Below, piece after piece: positions 54,310 to 64,000 of a stretch of 64,000 nucleotides of DNA (position 1 is the first letter of the stretch; every line of letters starts with the position of its first letter). Below the pieces are notes generated by a model. The model was not told the origin of the DNA. It ran no database searches and saw only the letters and a list, made by a program, of their open reading frames with translations. The stretch is from Streptomyces sp. AC558_RSS880. GTDB taxonomy: Bacteria; Actinomycetota; Actinomycetes; Streptomycetales; Streptomycetaceae. The position numbers and the translations under genes were made by a program. Where the stretch lies: NCBI RefSeq assembly GCF_019049255.1, contig NZ_JAGMUJ010000191.1, positions 124,001 through 188,000 of the forward strand. Direction: 5' to 3'.

Positions 54310-56193
54310 CTACGCCGCCACCGTCTCCTCCGACTGCCGTTCGAACTGGGTGCGGTACAGCTCGGCGTAGCGGCCGTCGGCGGCCAGCAGCCGCTCGTGC
54401 GTGCCGCGTTCCACGATCCGGCCGGCCTCGACGACCAGGATGAGGTCGGCGGCGCGGACGGTGGACAGCCGGTGGGCGATCACCACCGCCGTCCTGCCCT
54501 CCAGCGCCTCCGTGAGCGCCTCCTGCACGGCCGCCTCGGAGGTGTTGTCCAGGTGGGCGGTGGCCTCGTCGAGGATGACGACGCGCTGGCGGGCCAGCAG
54601 CAGCCGCGCGATGGTCAGGCGCTGGCGTTCACCGCCGGAGAGCCGGTAGCCGCGTTCGCCGACCACCGTGTCCAGGCCGTCGGGCAGGGCCCGTACGAGG
54701 GCGTCGAGGCGGGCGCGGCGCAGGGCGTCCCACAGCTCGGGCTCGCTCGCGTCCGGCCGGGCCAGCAGCAGATTGGCGCGGACCGTGTCGTGGAAGAGAT
54801 GACCGTCCTGGGTGACCATGCCGAGAGTGGCGCGCAGGGAGGCGGCGGTCAGGTCGCGGACGTCGACGCCGCCCACGCGCACGGCGCCGGCGTCGACGTC
54901 GTACAGCCGTGGCAGCAGCTGGGCGATGGTCGACTTGCCCGCGCCGGAGGAGCCGACGAGGGCGACGGTCCGCCCGGGTTCGGCGCGGAAGGAGATGCCG
55001 TGCAGGACTTCGTCGCCCCCGCGCGGGTCGAGGGACGCGACCTCCTCCAGGGAGGCCAGGGAGACCTTGTCGGCGGACGGGTAGCCGAAGCGGACGTCGT
55101 CGAACTCGACGGAGACCGGGCCCTCGGGCACCTCCCGCGCGTCCGGCTTCTCCCTGATGAGCGGCTCGAGGTCCAGGACCTCGAAGACCCGCTCGAAGCT
55201 GACCAGCGCGCTCATCACCTCCACCCGTGCCCCGGCGAGCGAGGTGAGCGGCGCGTACAGCCGGGTCAGCAGCAGCGCCAGCGCCACGACGGCGCCCGGC
55301 TCCAGGGTGCCGCCGAGGGCGAGCCGGCCGCCGAGGCCGTAGACCAGGGCGAGGGCGAGGGCGGAGACGAGGGTCAGCGCGGTGATGAACACCGTCTGCG
55401 CCGTGGCCGTGCGGACGCCGATGTCCCGCACCCGGCGGGCGCGCAGCGCGAACTGGGCGGACTCCTCCTCGGGGCGTCCGAACAGCTTGACCAGGGTGGC
55501 GCCGGGTGCGGAGAACCGCTCGGTCATACGGGTGCCCATGGCCGCGTTCAGGGCGGCGGCCTCGCGCTGCATCCCGGCCATGCGGCAGCCCATGCGGCGG
55601 GCCGGGACCACGAACACCGGCAGCAGGACCAGCGCGAGCAGGGTGATCTGCCAGGACAGGGTGAGCATCACGGCGAGGGCGAGCACGAGGGTGACCAGGT
55701 TGCCGACCACGGTCGACAGGATGGTGCTGAAGGCCCGCTGGGCGCCGATGACGTCGTTGTTGAGACGGGAGACGAGCGCTCCCGTACGCGTGCGGGTGAA
55801 GAACGCGACCGGCATCCGCTGCACGTGGTCGAAGACCGCGGTCCGCAGGTCGAGGATGAGTTCCTCCCCGAGGGCCGCCGAGAGTCTGCGGCCGAGTACG
55901 CCGAGCGCCGCCTCCACGACCGCGATCAGCGCGATGAGCAGGGCCAGGCGGACCACCGTGCCCCCGTCGCCGCCCGAGACGATGGTGTCCATGACGCGCC
56001 CGGCGAGCACGGGGGTGGCGACGGCGAGCGCCGCGGTCGCCGTGCCGAGGAGCACGACCAGGGTCAGCCGGCGGCGGTGGGGGCGGGCGAAGGCGCCGAT
56101 CCGGTGCAGTGTCGCCCTGGTGAGGGGGCGGTGCTCGTCCTCCGCGGTCATGACGCCGCGCAGCTGTGTCCACGCTGTGGTCTCCATGCTCAT
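54310..56193 (-). CDS. ABC exporter, fused membrane and ATPase domains
   Basis: 627 aa half-transporter. Six-helix membrane domain (about 35-340) and nucleotide-binding domain with Walker A GSSGAGKST near 420, signature LSGGERQR near 525, Walker B VVILDEATAHLD and H-loop IAHRLST. Probably works as a homodimer exporting drugs or redox-active compounds. The promoter is of the MerR/SoxR type, with the -10 placed so that the transcript starts at or next to the ATG, suggesting leaderless mRNA. S. coelicolor SoxR is known to control an ABC transporter gene (SCO7008), which this gene may match. Confidence 0.92.
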   Translation of the reverse strand: MSMETTAWTQLRGVMTAEDEHRPLTRATLHRIGAFARPHRRRLTLVVLLGTATAALAVATPVLAGRVMDTIVSGGDGGTVVRLALLIALIAVVEAALGVLGRRLSAALGEELILDLRTAVFDHVQRMPVAFFTRTRTGALVSRLNNDVIGAQRAFSTILSTVVGNLVTLVLALAVMLTLSWQITLLALVLLPVFVVPARRMGCRMAGMQREAAALNAAMGTRMTERFSAPGATLVKLFGRPEEESAQFALRARRVRDIGVRTATAQTVFITALTLVSALALALVYGLGGRLALGGTLEPGAVVALALLLTRLYAPLTSLAGARVEVMSALVSFERVFEVLDLEPLIREKPDAREVPEGPVSVEFDDVRFGYPSADKVSLASLEEVASLDPRGGDEVLHGISFRAEPGRTVALVGSSGAGKSTIAQLLPRLYDVDAGAVRVGGVDVRDLTAASLRATLGMVTQDGHLFHDTVRANLLLARPDASEPELWDALRRARLDALVRALPDGLDTVVGERGYRLSGGERQRLTIARLLLARQRVVILDEATAHLDNTSEAAVQEALTEALEGRTAVVIAHRLSTVRAADLILVVEAGRIVERGTHERLLAADGRYAELYRTQFERQSEETVAA

Positions 56194-56200
56194 GTAAGCG

Positions 56201-56231
56201 AAGGTAGAACCTCAAGCATGATTGAGGTCAA
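56201..56231 (-). promoter_or_regulatory. SoxR/MerR-type promoter of the ABC exporter
   Basis: On the minus strand, -35 TTGACC (56231-56226) and -10 TACCTT (56206-56201) are 19 bp apart, the unusual spacing of MerR-family promoters. The inverted repeat ACCTCAA (56209-56215) and TTGAGGT (56222-56228) sits between them, matching the SoxR box pattern CCTCAA-N-TTGAGG. The expected transcription start falls at about 56193, the A of the ATG. Confidence 0.8.
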
Positions 56232-56325
56232 GGGCGGCCCGGGCCCGCTCCCCCGGCCGCTGCCCAGCCGTAAGCGGACGTCCGGGCCGGTGCAACCCGC
56301 CGTTGGTGCGCGGCGGTCAGGCTCG

Positions 56326-57261
56326 GTGGATGTGACGGGGACGATCCGCCGGATCCTGATGGTGTTGCCGCTGCTGCTCGTGACCGTGGTCGCGGTGCGG
56401 CACCGGTCGGTGCTGGCCGAGGGGTTCGGCCAGCTGGGGACCGCCCGGTGGCCCTGGCTGCTCGCCGCGGCCGGCGCCACCTGTCTGACCTGGGTGGCGG
56501 CCGCGTGCACCCGGCAGGGCGCGGTCCCCGAACGGCTGCCCGCGCGGCGGCTGCTGGCCACGCAGTTCGCGGCGGGTGCCGCGAACCACCTGCTGCCGAC
56601 GGGGCTGGGCGCGAGCGCGGTCAATCTGCGGTTCATGACGGTGTGCGGGCTGCCGGCGGCCCGCTCCTCGGCCGCCCTGGCGCTGTATCTGCTGGCGGAG
56701 TCCGTCGGCCGGGTGGGGCTGCTGGCCGTCCTGCTCGTGGCGTTCCCCGGCGCGCTGCGGTTCGGCTCCCTGCTGCCCGCGGGGTGGTTCGGCCCGCTGC
56801 TGCTCGCGGCCGGTGCGGTGGTGGTCGTCGCGGCGGTCGTGCTCGCGGCCGTACGGCGACTGCGGTCGGTGGTGCGGTCGTTCCTGCGGACGGCGCTGGG
56901 CGAGGCGCGGTCGGTGCACGCCCTGCCCTCCCGGGCGCTGGCGCTGTGGGGCGGGGCGCTGGCCTTCCCCGCGCTGCAGGCGGCCGCGCTGGTGCTGGTG
57001 GGGCTGGCGTTCGGGCTGTCGGTGCCGCCGGCCCACATGGCGGTGGCGTATCTGGCGGCGACGGTCGCGGTGGCGCTGGTGCCCACTCCGGGCGGGATCG
57101 GCTCGGTGGAGGCGGCGTTGATCGTGGCGCTGGTGGCGGTGGGCGGGGCCGCCGCGGTGGCCACGGCGGTGGTGCTGGTCTTCCGGATCATCACGGTGTG
57201 GCTGCCGCTGCTGCCGGGGGCGTTGACCCTGGGCGCGCTGGTGCGGCTGAAGGTGATCTGA
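56326..57261 (+). CDS. UPF0104/LPG-synthase-TM family membrane protein
   Basis: 311 aa with 7-8 membrane segments; ANHLLPTGLGASAVNLRFM near 80 and VALVPTPGGIGSVEAALI near 250 fit the lysylphosphatidylglycerol-synthase TM-region family. Members may flip or synthesise lipids; substrate unknown. GTG start at 56326 (or 56332) is chosen; the upstream ATG at 56218 lies inside the SoxR-type operator and adds a non-homologous basic tail. Confidence 0.75.
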   Translation: MDVTGTIRRILMVLPLLLVTVVAVRHRSVLAEGFGQLGTARWPWLLAAAGATCLTWVAAACTRQGAVPERLPARRLLATQFAAGAANHLLPTGLGASAVNLRFMTVCGLPAARSSAALALYLLAESVGRVGLLAVLLVAFPGALRFGSLLPAGWFGPLLLAAGAVVVVAAVVLAAVRRLRSVVRSFLRTALGEARSVHALPSRALALWGGALAFPALQAAALVLVGLAFGLSVPPAHMAVAYLAATVAVALVPTPGGIGSVEAALIVALVAVGGAAAVATAVVLVFRIITVWLPLLPGALTLGALVRLKVI

Positions 57262-57472
57262 CCGGCGGGTTCCGGCCCTCGGTCCGTGCACGGGACCGTG
57301 CGGCCGGGCGTGGTGCGAACAGCTCTGCGGAATACGGCAGGATGAGCGATCGCGCCGACCGCGGGTCAGGGACGGCCGGCGCGACGTACATCCCGTAGAA
57401 ATCGAGCAGGTGACGACACGTGACACGACTTCACATACGGCCGTCGGCCAGGGCGTTCGCCGGGGGTGAGCG

Positions 57473-58582
57473 GTGACCCGCGCGCTCACCGGCCACGACC
57501 TGCTGTACGCCGGCATCGCCCTCGCGGCCGGCCTGCTGGCGGCGTTCCTGCTGCGGATGCTGCTGCGCTGGCTGGGCCGGCACGCGGACCGCACCCGCTG
57601 GCACGGGGACGACGTCCTCGTGGACGCGCTGCGCATGATCGCGCCGTGGGCGGCGATCGCGGGCGGTGCGGCCTCCGCCGCGGCGGCGCTGCCGCTGACC
57701 CGCACCGTGCAGCACAACGTCAACCAGACGCTGACGCTGATGGTCATCTTCGCCGCGACGATCTCGGCGGCCCGGGTGGTGGCGGGGCTGGTGCGCTCGG
57801 TCACCCAGTCCCGCTCCGGTGTCGCCGGGTCGGCGACCATCTTCATGAACATCACCCGGATCCTGGTCCTGGCGATCGGTTTCCTGGTGGGGCTGCAGAC
57901 GCTGGGCATCTCGATCGCCCCGATGCTCACCGCCCTCGGCGTCGGCGGTCTGGCGGTCGCGCTGGCGCTGCAGGACACGCTCGCCAACCTGTTCGCGGGC
58001 ATCCACATCCTCGCCTCCAAGACCGTGCAGCCCGGGGACTACATCCAGCTGAGCAGCGGCGAGGAGGGCTACGTCGAGGACATCAACTGGCGCCAGACGA
58101 CCGTCCGCAACCTGTCCAACAACCTGGTGGTCATCCCGAACGCGCAGCTCGCCAAGACGAACATGACCAACTTCATGCGTCCCGAGCAGCAGCTGACCAT
58201 CCTGGTGCAGGCCGGGGTGTCGTACGACAGCGACCTGGAGCAGGTGGAGCGGGTCACCATGGAGGTCGTCGCCGAGGTGATGACGGAGATCACCGGCGCC
58301 GTGCCGGAGCACGAGCCCGCGGTGCGTTTCCACACCTTCGGGGACTCCCGCATCGGCTTCACCGTCATCCTGGGCGTCGGCGAGTTCAGCGACCAGTACC
58401 GGATCAAGCACGAGTTCATCAAGCGCCTGCACCGGCGCTACCGCGAGGAGGGCATCCGCATCCCGTCGCCGGCGCGGACGGTGGCGCTCCAGCAGGGCTC
58501 CGTGGTCTTCCCCCAGCAGCGCGGCACGGACTCCGCGACGGACTCCGCACCGGACGACATGACCACCGCCCGGCCCATCTGA
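57473..58582 (+). CDS. MscS-type mechanosensitive ion channel
   Basis: 369 aa. Membrane helices in the first ~170 residues, pore-lining helix GVGGLAVALALQDTLANLFA near 160, and the MscS beta domain PGDYIQLSSGEEGYVEDINW near 185 followed by VIPNAQLAKTNMTNF. Relieves turgor under osmotic downshift. GTG start at 57473; GGGGGTGAG is just upstream. The 57262-57472 gap holds a short hairpin near 57290 and no gene. Confidence 0.9.
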   Translation: MTRALTGHDLLYAGIALAAGLLAAFLLRMLLRWLGRHADRTRWHGDDVLVDALRMIAPWAAIAGGAASAAAALPLTRTVQHNVNQTLTLMVIFAATISAARVVAGLVRSVTQSRSGVAGSATIFMNITRILVLAIGFLVGLQTLGISIAPMLTALGVGGLAVALALQDTLANLFAGIHILASKTVQPGDYIQLSSGEEGYVEDINWRQTTVRNLSNNLVVIPNAQLAKTNMTNFMRPEQQLTILVQAGVSYDSDLEQVERVTMEVVAEVMTEITGAVPEHEPAVRFHTFGDSRIGFTVILGVGEFSDQYRIKHEFIKRLHRRYREEGIRIPSPARTVALQQGSVVFPQQRGTDSATDSAPDDMTTARPI

Positions 58583-58729
58583 GCCCACCGTCCCGGGTGA
58601 TCTCCCGCCGCGCCGGAAGGACCGTGGCGGGAGGTCGGCCGGAAGTCGGCGCGGACCCCTGTCGAGCCCCGGTCGATCACGAGATATCTTGATGTCGAGC
58701 AATGTTGCAGACGTGGAGCGGAGCACCCG
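58583..58729 (+). promoter_or_regulatory. Upstream region of isocitrate dehydrogenase
   Basis: Contains an AT-richer stretch near 58682-58695 (GAGATATCTTGATGTCGAGC) with a near-dyad CTTGA/TCGAG. It may hold the promoter or an operator. Regulator unknown. Confidence 0.35.
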
Positions 58730-60949
<2,220 letters not shown>

Positions 60950-60965
60950 CGCGGGCAGCCCACGC

Positions 60966-61005
60966 GCTCCGCCCCGGCCGGCCATGCGCCCGGCCGGGGC
61001 GGAGC
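60966..61005 (+). terminator. Perfect 16-bp hairpin after idh
   Basis: 60966-60981 pairs exactly with 60990-61005, 8-base loop, 17 bp after the idh stop. Confidence 0.8.
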
Positions 61006-61085
61006 CGTCTCCCGGGGGCGTTGTCAGTGCCGTGTGGCATCTTGATCATGTCGTGCACCACCGAGAATGCCCCTGGAGCAGCCGT

Positions 61086-61883
61086 ATGACCGATGTGCCG
61101 TCCTCCTTCGAGTTCGTCTCCGGTGATCCGGACTCCCCCGTGATCCTGCATGTGCCGCATTCCGCCCGGGAGATACCGGGGGACGTACGGGCCGGGATCG
61201 TGCTGGAGGACGCCGGTCTCGAGCGGGAGCTGGACCACATCACCGACTCGCACACCGCGTCGATCGCCGAGGCGGCGGCCCGGGCGGCCGGTGTCGCGCC
61301 GTGGCGGTTCGTGAACCGGTTGTCGCGGCTGGTCGTCGACCCCGAGCGGTTCCCGGACGAGCGGGAGGAGATGCTGGCCGTCGGCATGGGCGCGGTCTAC
61401 ACGCGGACCACGCACAAGGACGTGCTGCGGCCCGACGGGTTCGACGCCGAGCCGCTGATCGAGCGGTACTTCCGCCCGTACGCGCGGGCGATGACGGAGG
61501 CCGTCACCGACCGGCTCGCGGCGACCGGCCGGGCCGTGATCATCGACGTGCACTCGTACCCGAGCGCCCCGCTGCCCTACGAGCTGCACGGCGACGGTCC
61601 GCGGCCGGAGGTCTGCCTGGGCACCGACTCCTTCCACACCCCGCCCGGGCTGCTCGCCGCCGCCCGCGAGGCGTTCGCGCCGTGCGGGGAGACGGGGCTG
61701 GACAGCCCGTTCGCCGGGACGTACGTACCGCTGGAGTTCTACGGCAAGCGGGCGGAGGTGTCCGCCCTGATGGTGGAGATCCGCCGGGACACCTACATGA
61801 CCGAGCCGGGCGGCCCCGCGGGAGAGGGCCTGTCCCGCCTCGCCTCGGCCCTCGCCACCCTGATCGACGCGGCCTCCCGCTGA
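61086..61883 (+). CDS. N-formylglutamate amidohydrolase family protein
   Basis: 265 aa. LHVPHSAREIP near 22, DSHTAS near 58, RLVVDPERFPDE near 85 and IIDVHSYPS near 160 are the metal and substrate-site motifs of the family. Hydrolyses N-formyl-L-glutamate, the last step of one histidine-degradation route; no other hut gene is near. ATG with GGAG seven bases upstream. Confidence 0.9.
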   Translation: MTDVPSSFEFVSGDPDSPVILHVPHSAREIPGDVRAGIVLEDAGLERELDHITDSHTASIAEAAARAAGVAPWRFVNRLSRLVVDPERFPDEREEMLAVGMGAVYTRTTHKDVLRPDGFDAEPLIERYFRPYARAMTEAVTDRLAATGRAVIIDVHSYPSAPLPYELHGDGPRPEVCLGTDSFHTPPGLLAAAREAFAPCGETGLDSPFAGTYVPLEFYGKRAEVSALMVEIRRDTYMTEPGGPAGEGLSRLASALATLIDAASR

Positions 61884-61895
61884 CACCGGCGCATA

Positions 61896-61950
61896 TCAGC
61901 CCCTCCGGCGTTCGAGGAGCGGGGGTCCGGGGGCAGCGCCCCCGGGGGGA
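61896..61950. repeat. Streptomyces common intergenic repeat element
   Basis: Begins TCAGCCCCTCCGGCGTTCGA and continues into a GC hairpin (CCGGGGGC at 61927-61934 with GCCCCCGG at 61938-61945). It matches from memory the element found many times between genes in Streptomyces genomes. Probably also a terminator for the upstream gene. Confidence 0.7.
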
Positions 61951-62095
61951 CGGGGACGGGAACGGGAAGGGGCGGCGGGGGCGATGAACCCGGCCCCCGC
62001 GCAACAGCGGCTGCCCACCCGCCGCGCAGTGCCCTCGAAGGGCCGGGAGTCCGTGGGCGGGCCCGGTCGGACCCCCGGTTCCAGGCCCGGCGGGG

Positions 62096-62566
62096 TCATG
62101 CGCGGAGCCACTCCGTGACGACCACGTCGTCGTCGGTGCGCAGGCGCAGGGCGAAGGGGCCGGAGGGCGGGGTGGCGGTGGTGAAGCGGCCCAGGTCGTC
62201 GGTGGTGAGCGGGACGGTGGTCTGCGGGCCGCCGAGCACCTCGACGCGGGCCGGCCGGGGCGGCAGCACCTGGCCCATCAGGCCCTCCGCGGTCACCTCG
62301 ACGTCCAGCGTCACCTCACCGGCGGTGAAGGTGAGCATGCGCGGCACGTCCGTGGCGCCCCTGACCGGGATGGCGTCGACCAGCGAGTCGAAGGTCAGCT
62401 CGGCCACGCGGGCGTCGAGGTCGTGCAGCGCGTAGGCGTCGACGGCGATCTGCAGCAGGGCGGGAGGCAGCGGGTCCAGGACGGCTGCCGCCTGCCGGAG
62501 TTCCTCCTCCAGCAGCCCGTCGTCGAAGTCCGCGTCGAATCCCGCGTCGTCGGTCATGTCGTTCAC
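62096..62566 (-). CDS. Uncharacterised protein coupled to sigma factor
   Basis: 156 aa, acidic. Two parts: a helical N-terminus (EELRQAAAVLDPLPPALLQI) and a beta-rich C-terminus (LTFTAGEVTLDVEVTAEG, DDLGRFTTATPPSGPFALRL) of transthyretin/carboxypeptidase-regulatory appearance. GTG start overlaps the sigma-factor stop (GTGA). I do not recognise a characterised family; the coupling suggests it regulates or partners the sigma factor. Confidence 0.65.
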   Translation of the reverse strand: MNDMTDDAGFDADFDDGLLEEELRQAAAVLDPLPPALLQIAVDAYALHDLDARVAELTFDSLVDAIPVRGATDVPRMLTFTAGEVTLDVEVTAEGLMGQVLPPRPARVEVLGGPQTTVPLTTDDLGRFTTATPPSGPFALRLRTDDDVVVTEWLRA

Positions 62567-63138
62567 ATCGTCCCCCGTGCCTCGAGCCGGGCCCGCAGCC
62601 GGCGCAGACAGCGCTGGCGCAGCGGCCCGATGCTGCCCACCGCGATGTCGAGCGCGGCGGACACCTCCTGATAACTGGGCGGCGGCGAGGCGATCAGCAC
62701 CCGCAGCAACTGCCTGCACCGCTCGCCCAGTTCCTCGAACTCCTGCCACAGCCGTCGCACGCGTTCGCTCTGCGCCGCGGCCTCCTCCGCCTCCAGCAGC
62801 GACTGCTCCGGCGCACCGTCCTCGCTGACCCGGTCCAGCAGCTGCGGATCGTCCGTCAGCATCAGCCGTCGCGCGTTCCTGTGCACCTTCAGGCACTCGT
62901 GCCGCGCGGTACTGGCCAGCCAGGAGCCCGTCTTGTCGGGTTCCCGGATCCGCCCCAGGTGCTGGGCGAAACGGAACCACACGGTCTGGTAGACCTCGTG
63001 CGCGTCGGCGTCGGAGAGCCGGTGCGCGCGCACCACGGACCACACCAGTGGGCCCAGCCCTTCCACGATCGCCTTCCAGGCCGCCGCGTCGCCGTCGACA
63101 GCGGACCGGACCAACGCGCCGACTTCACTACGCTCCAC
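62563..63138 (-). CDS. ECF-like RNA polymerase sigma factor
   Basis: 191 aa. Region 2 with ADAHEVYQTVWFRFAQHLGR near 45 and GSWLASTARHECLK near 72, and region 4 with CRQLLRVLIASPPPSYQEVS near 140 followed by an HTH. The GTG start at 63138 is closely preceded by GAGGGGTGGGA. Downstream partner at 62566 overlaps. Together with the neighbouring subtilisin gene the set resembles protease-plus-sigma modules of actinobacteria; function unknown. Confidence 0.82.
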   Translation of the reverse strand: MERSEVGALVRSAVDGDAAAWKAIVEGLGPLVWSVVRAHRLSDADAHEVYQTVWFRFAQHLGRIREPDKTGSWLASTARHECLKVHRNARRLMLTDDPQLLDRVSEDGAPEQSLLEAEEAAAQSERVRRLWQEFEELGERCRQLLRVLIASPPPSYQEVSAALDIAVGSIGPLRQRCLRRLRARLEARGTM

Positions 63139-63197
63139 GGTCCCACCCCTCGTGTACGGCACGTCATCGTACGCCGTGGAGGGGAGGACTCCGGTCC

Positions 63198-64000
63198 TCA
63201 TGCCCGTGCCGAGGGTGGTGAGACCTGCACGGGGCGCCAAGTGGGCGGAAGGAGCGCGGGGACGTGCGCCCCGCGCACTTGCGCGTACTCGGTGGTGGCG
63301 TCGAGCAGTTGCCGGCGGGCCTTGCGCGGGTCGGTCTCCGCCTGCGCGGTCATGTGGGCGGCGACCATGCCGACGGCGACGGGGGTGGCGAACGAGGTTC
63401 CGCTCCACTGGGCGAGCCCCTCGAACATCACCTGGTCCGGCTTGCCGGAGCCGCCGTCCTCGCTCAACACGCCGGTGTGGCGCGGGTGGTGACACGTACA
63501 GGTGTACGTGAAGCCGTAGCGGCAGGCGTCGTAGGTGGAGTGCTGGTACACGTACGGGACGGGCGTGTCGAAGCCGGTGAGGGCGCTGGTGAGGCGCTCG
63601 CCGGGGGCGTAGGCCTTCACCCAGCCGCCGTGGTTGCTGAAGCAGGCGCCGAACTCGCCGTCCCCGCGCAGCGCGCCGACGGACAGCACGACGTTCTCGT
63701 AGCCGGGCAGATCGGCGTAGGCGGCGGGCCAGAAGGGCGTGGCGCTGCCGTTGTTGCCGGCGGCGGCGACCAGCAGGGTGGGCCGCTCGCGCAGCTCCCG
63801 CATGAAGGCGTCGACGCCGAGGAGTCCGTCGGTGCGGCCGTTGGAGGTGCCGGCGGAGAGGCTGATGACGTCGGGCCAGCCGCCCTGGTCGACGGCCTCG
63901 AAGAGCTTCTCGCCGAACTCGGACTCCAGGACCGCGCCCGCGTCGTTCAGCGTGCCCCGGACGGTGATGTCGGTGTTGGGGGCGACGGCGGCGACGAGTC
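63198..64000 (-). CDS. S8 (subtilisin-family) peptidase, partial (5' end outside window)
   Basis: The open frame runs to the window edge, so the N-terminus, with the catalytic Asp and His, is missing. Visible: LLVAAAGNNGSATPFWPAAY (oxyanion Asn) and WSGTSFATPVAVGMVAAHMT with the catalytic Ser, about 60 residues from the end. A cysteine-rich CRYGFTYTCTCHH insertion precedes it. No transmembrane anchor in the visible part. Faces the sigma-factor gene, same strand, 59 bp apart. Confidence 0.9.
   Translation of the reverse strand, partial: LVAAVAPNTDITVRGTLNDAGAVLESEFGEKLFEAVDQGGWPDVISLSAGTSNGRTDGLLGVDAFMRELRERPTLLVAAAGNNGSATPFWPAAYADLPGYENVVLSVGALRGDGEFGACFSNHGGWVKAYAPGERLTSALTGFDTPVPYVYQHSTYDACRYGFTYTCTCHHPRHTGVLSEDGGSGKPDQVMFEGLAQWSGTSFATPVAVGMVAAHMTAQAETDPRKARRQLLDATTEYAQVRGAHVPALLPPTWRPVQVSPPSARA

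Noticed and set aside
56218..56325. Upstream ATG for the UPF0104-type protein
   Set aside because: It lies in the SoxR-type operator and adds a proline/arginine tail with no family similarity.

Overview
The window is high-GC actinobacterial DNA and reads as Streptomyces. Nearly all genes have G/C-ending codons, GTG starts are common, and genes often overlap by ATGA or GTGA. The secreted xylan, starch and beta-glucoside genes, a SoxR-type exporter promoter, a monomeric isocitrate dehydrogenase and the common Streptomyces intergenic repeat all fit. No rRNA, tRNA, CRISPR array or transposase was seen.

Positions 1-24932 are a defence island. The left part (1-16237) is centred on a predicted prokaryotic PIWI of the pPIWI_RE class. 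It forms an apparent four-gene minus-strand operon: Fe-S PD-(D/E)XK nuclease, REase-fold protein, DinG-like helicase, pPIWI_RE. Around it lie an N6-adenine-type DNA methylase, two soluble Hanks-type Ser/Thr kinases and a DEAD/DEAH helicase that runs off the left edge. Both kinases are transcribed divergently from a nuclease or helicase unit. A related 16-18 bp element sits in all three promoter regions. One kinase and the methylase each carry a TTA (bldA) codon. I know the three-gene pPIWI_RE core from the literature; I do not recall the assembly with kinases and a methylase as a described system. Directly behind it (16458-24932) is a complete four-gene Wadjet (JetABCD, SMC-like) anti-plasmid operon with 4-bp overlaps.

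Positions 25034-46525 are a secreted-carbohydrate region: a secreted erythromycin-esterase-like protein, an alpha-amylase with CBM20, a bxl-type xylobiose operon (LacI regulator, binding protein, two permeases, GH3), and a second ABC operon with a GH1 beta-glucosidase and its own LacI regulator. Four small accessory genes follow, then the xlnB-axeA xylanase/esterase pair. Operator-like palindromes link the xylan genes: the same 11-bp site lies upstream of both the bxl transporter and xlnB. A different paired operator controls the GH1 cluster.

Positions 46829-57261 hold a truncated flotillin remnant, a two-TM Rv1733c-like protein, an actin-fold ATPase overlapping a DksA/TraR protein, a second DksA/TraR protein, a NarL-type two-component pair coupled to a small lipoprotein, a fused SecDF, an ABC exporter with a SoxR-like 19-bp-spacer promoter, and a UPF0104-type membrane protein. 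Positions 57473-61883 hold an MscS channel, monomeric NADP isocitrate dehydrogenase and an N-formylglutamate amidohydrolase. The right edge (62096-64000) has an ECF-like sigma factor overlapping a small protein of unknown function, and a subtilisin-family protease cut by the window end.
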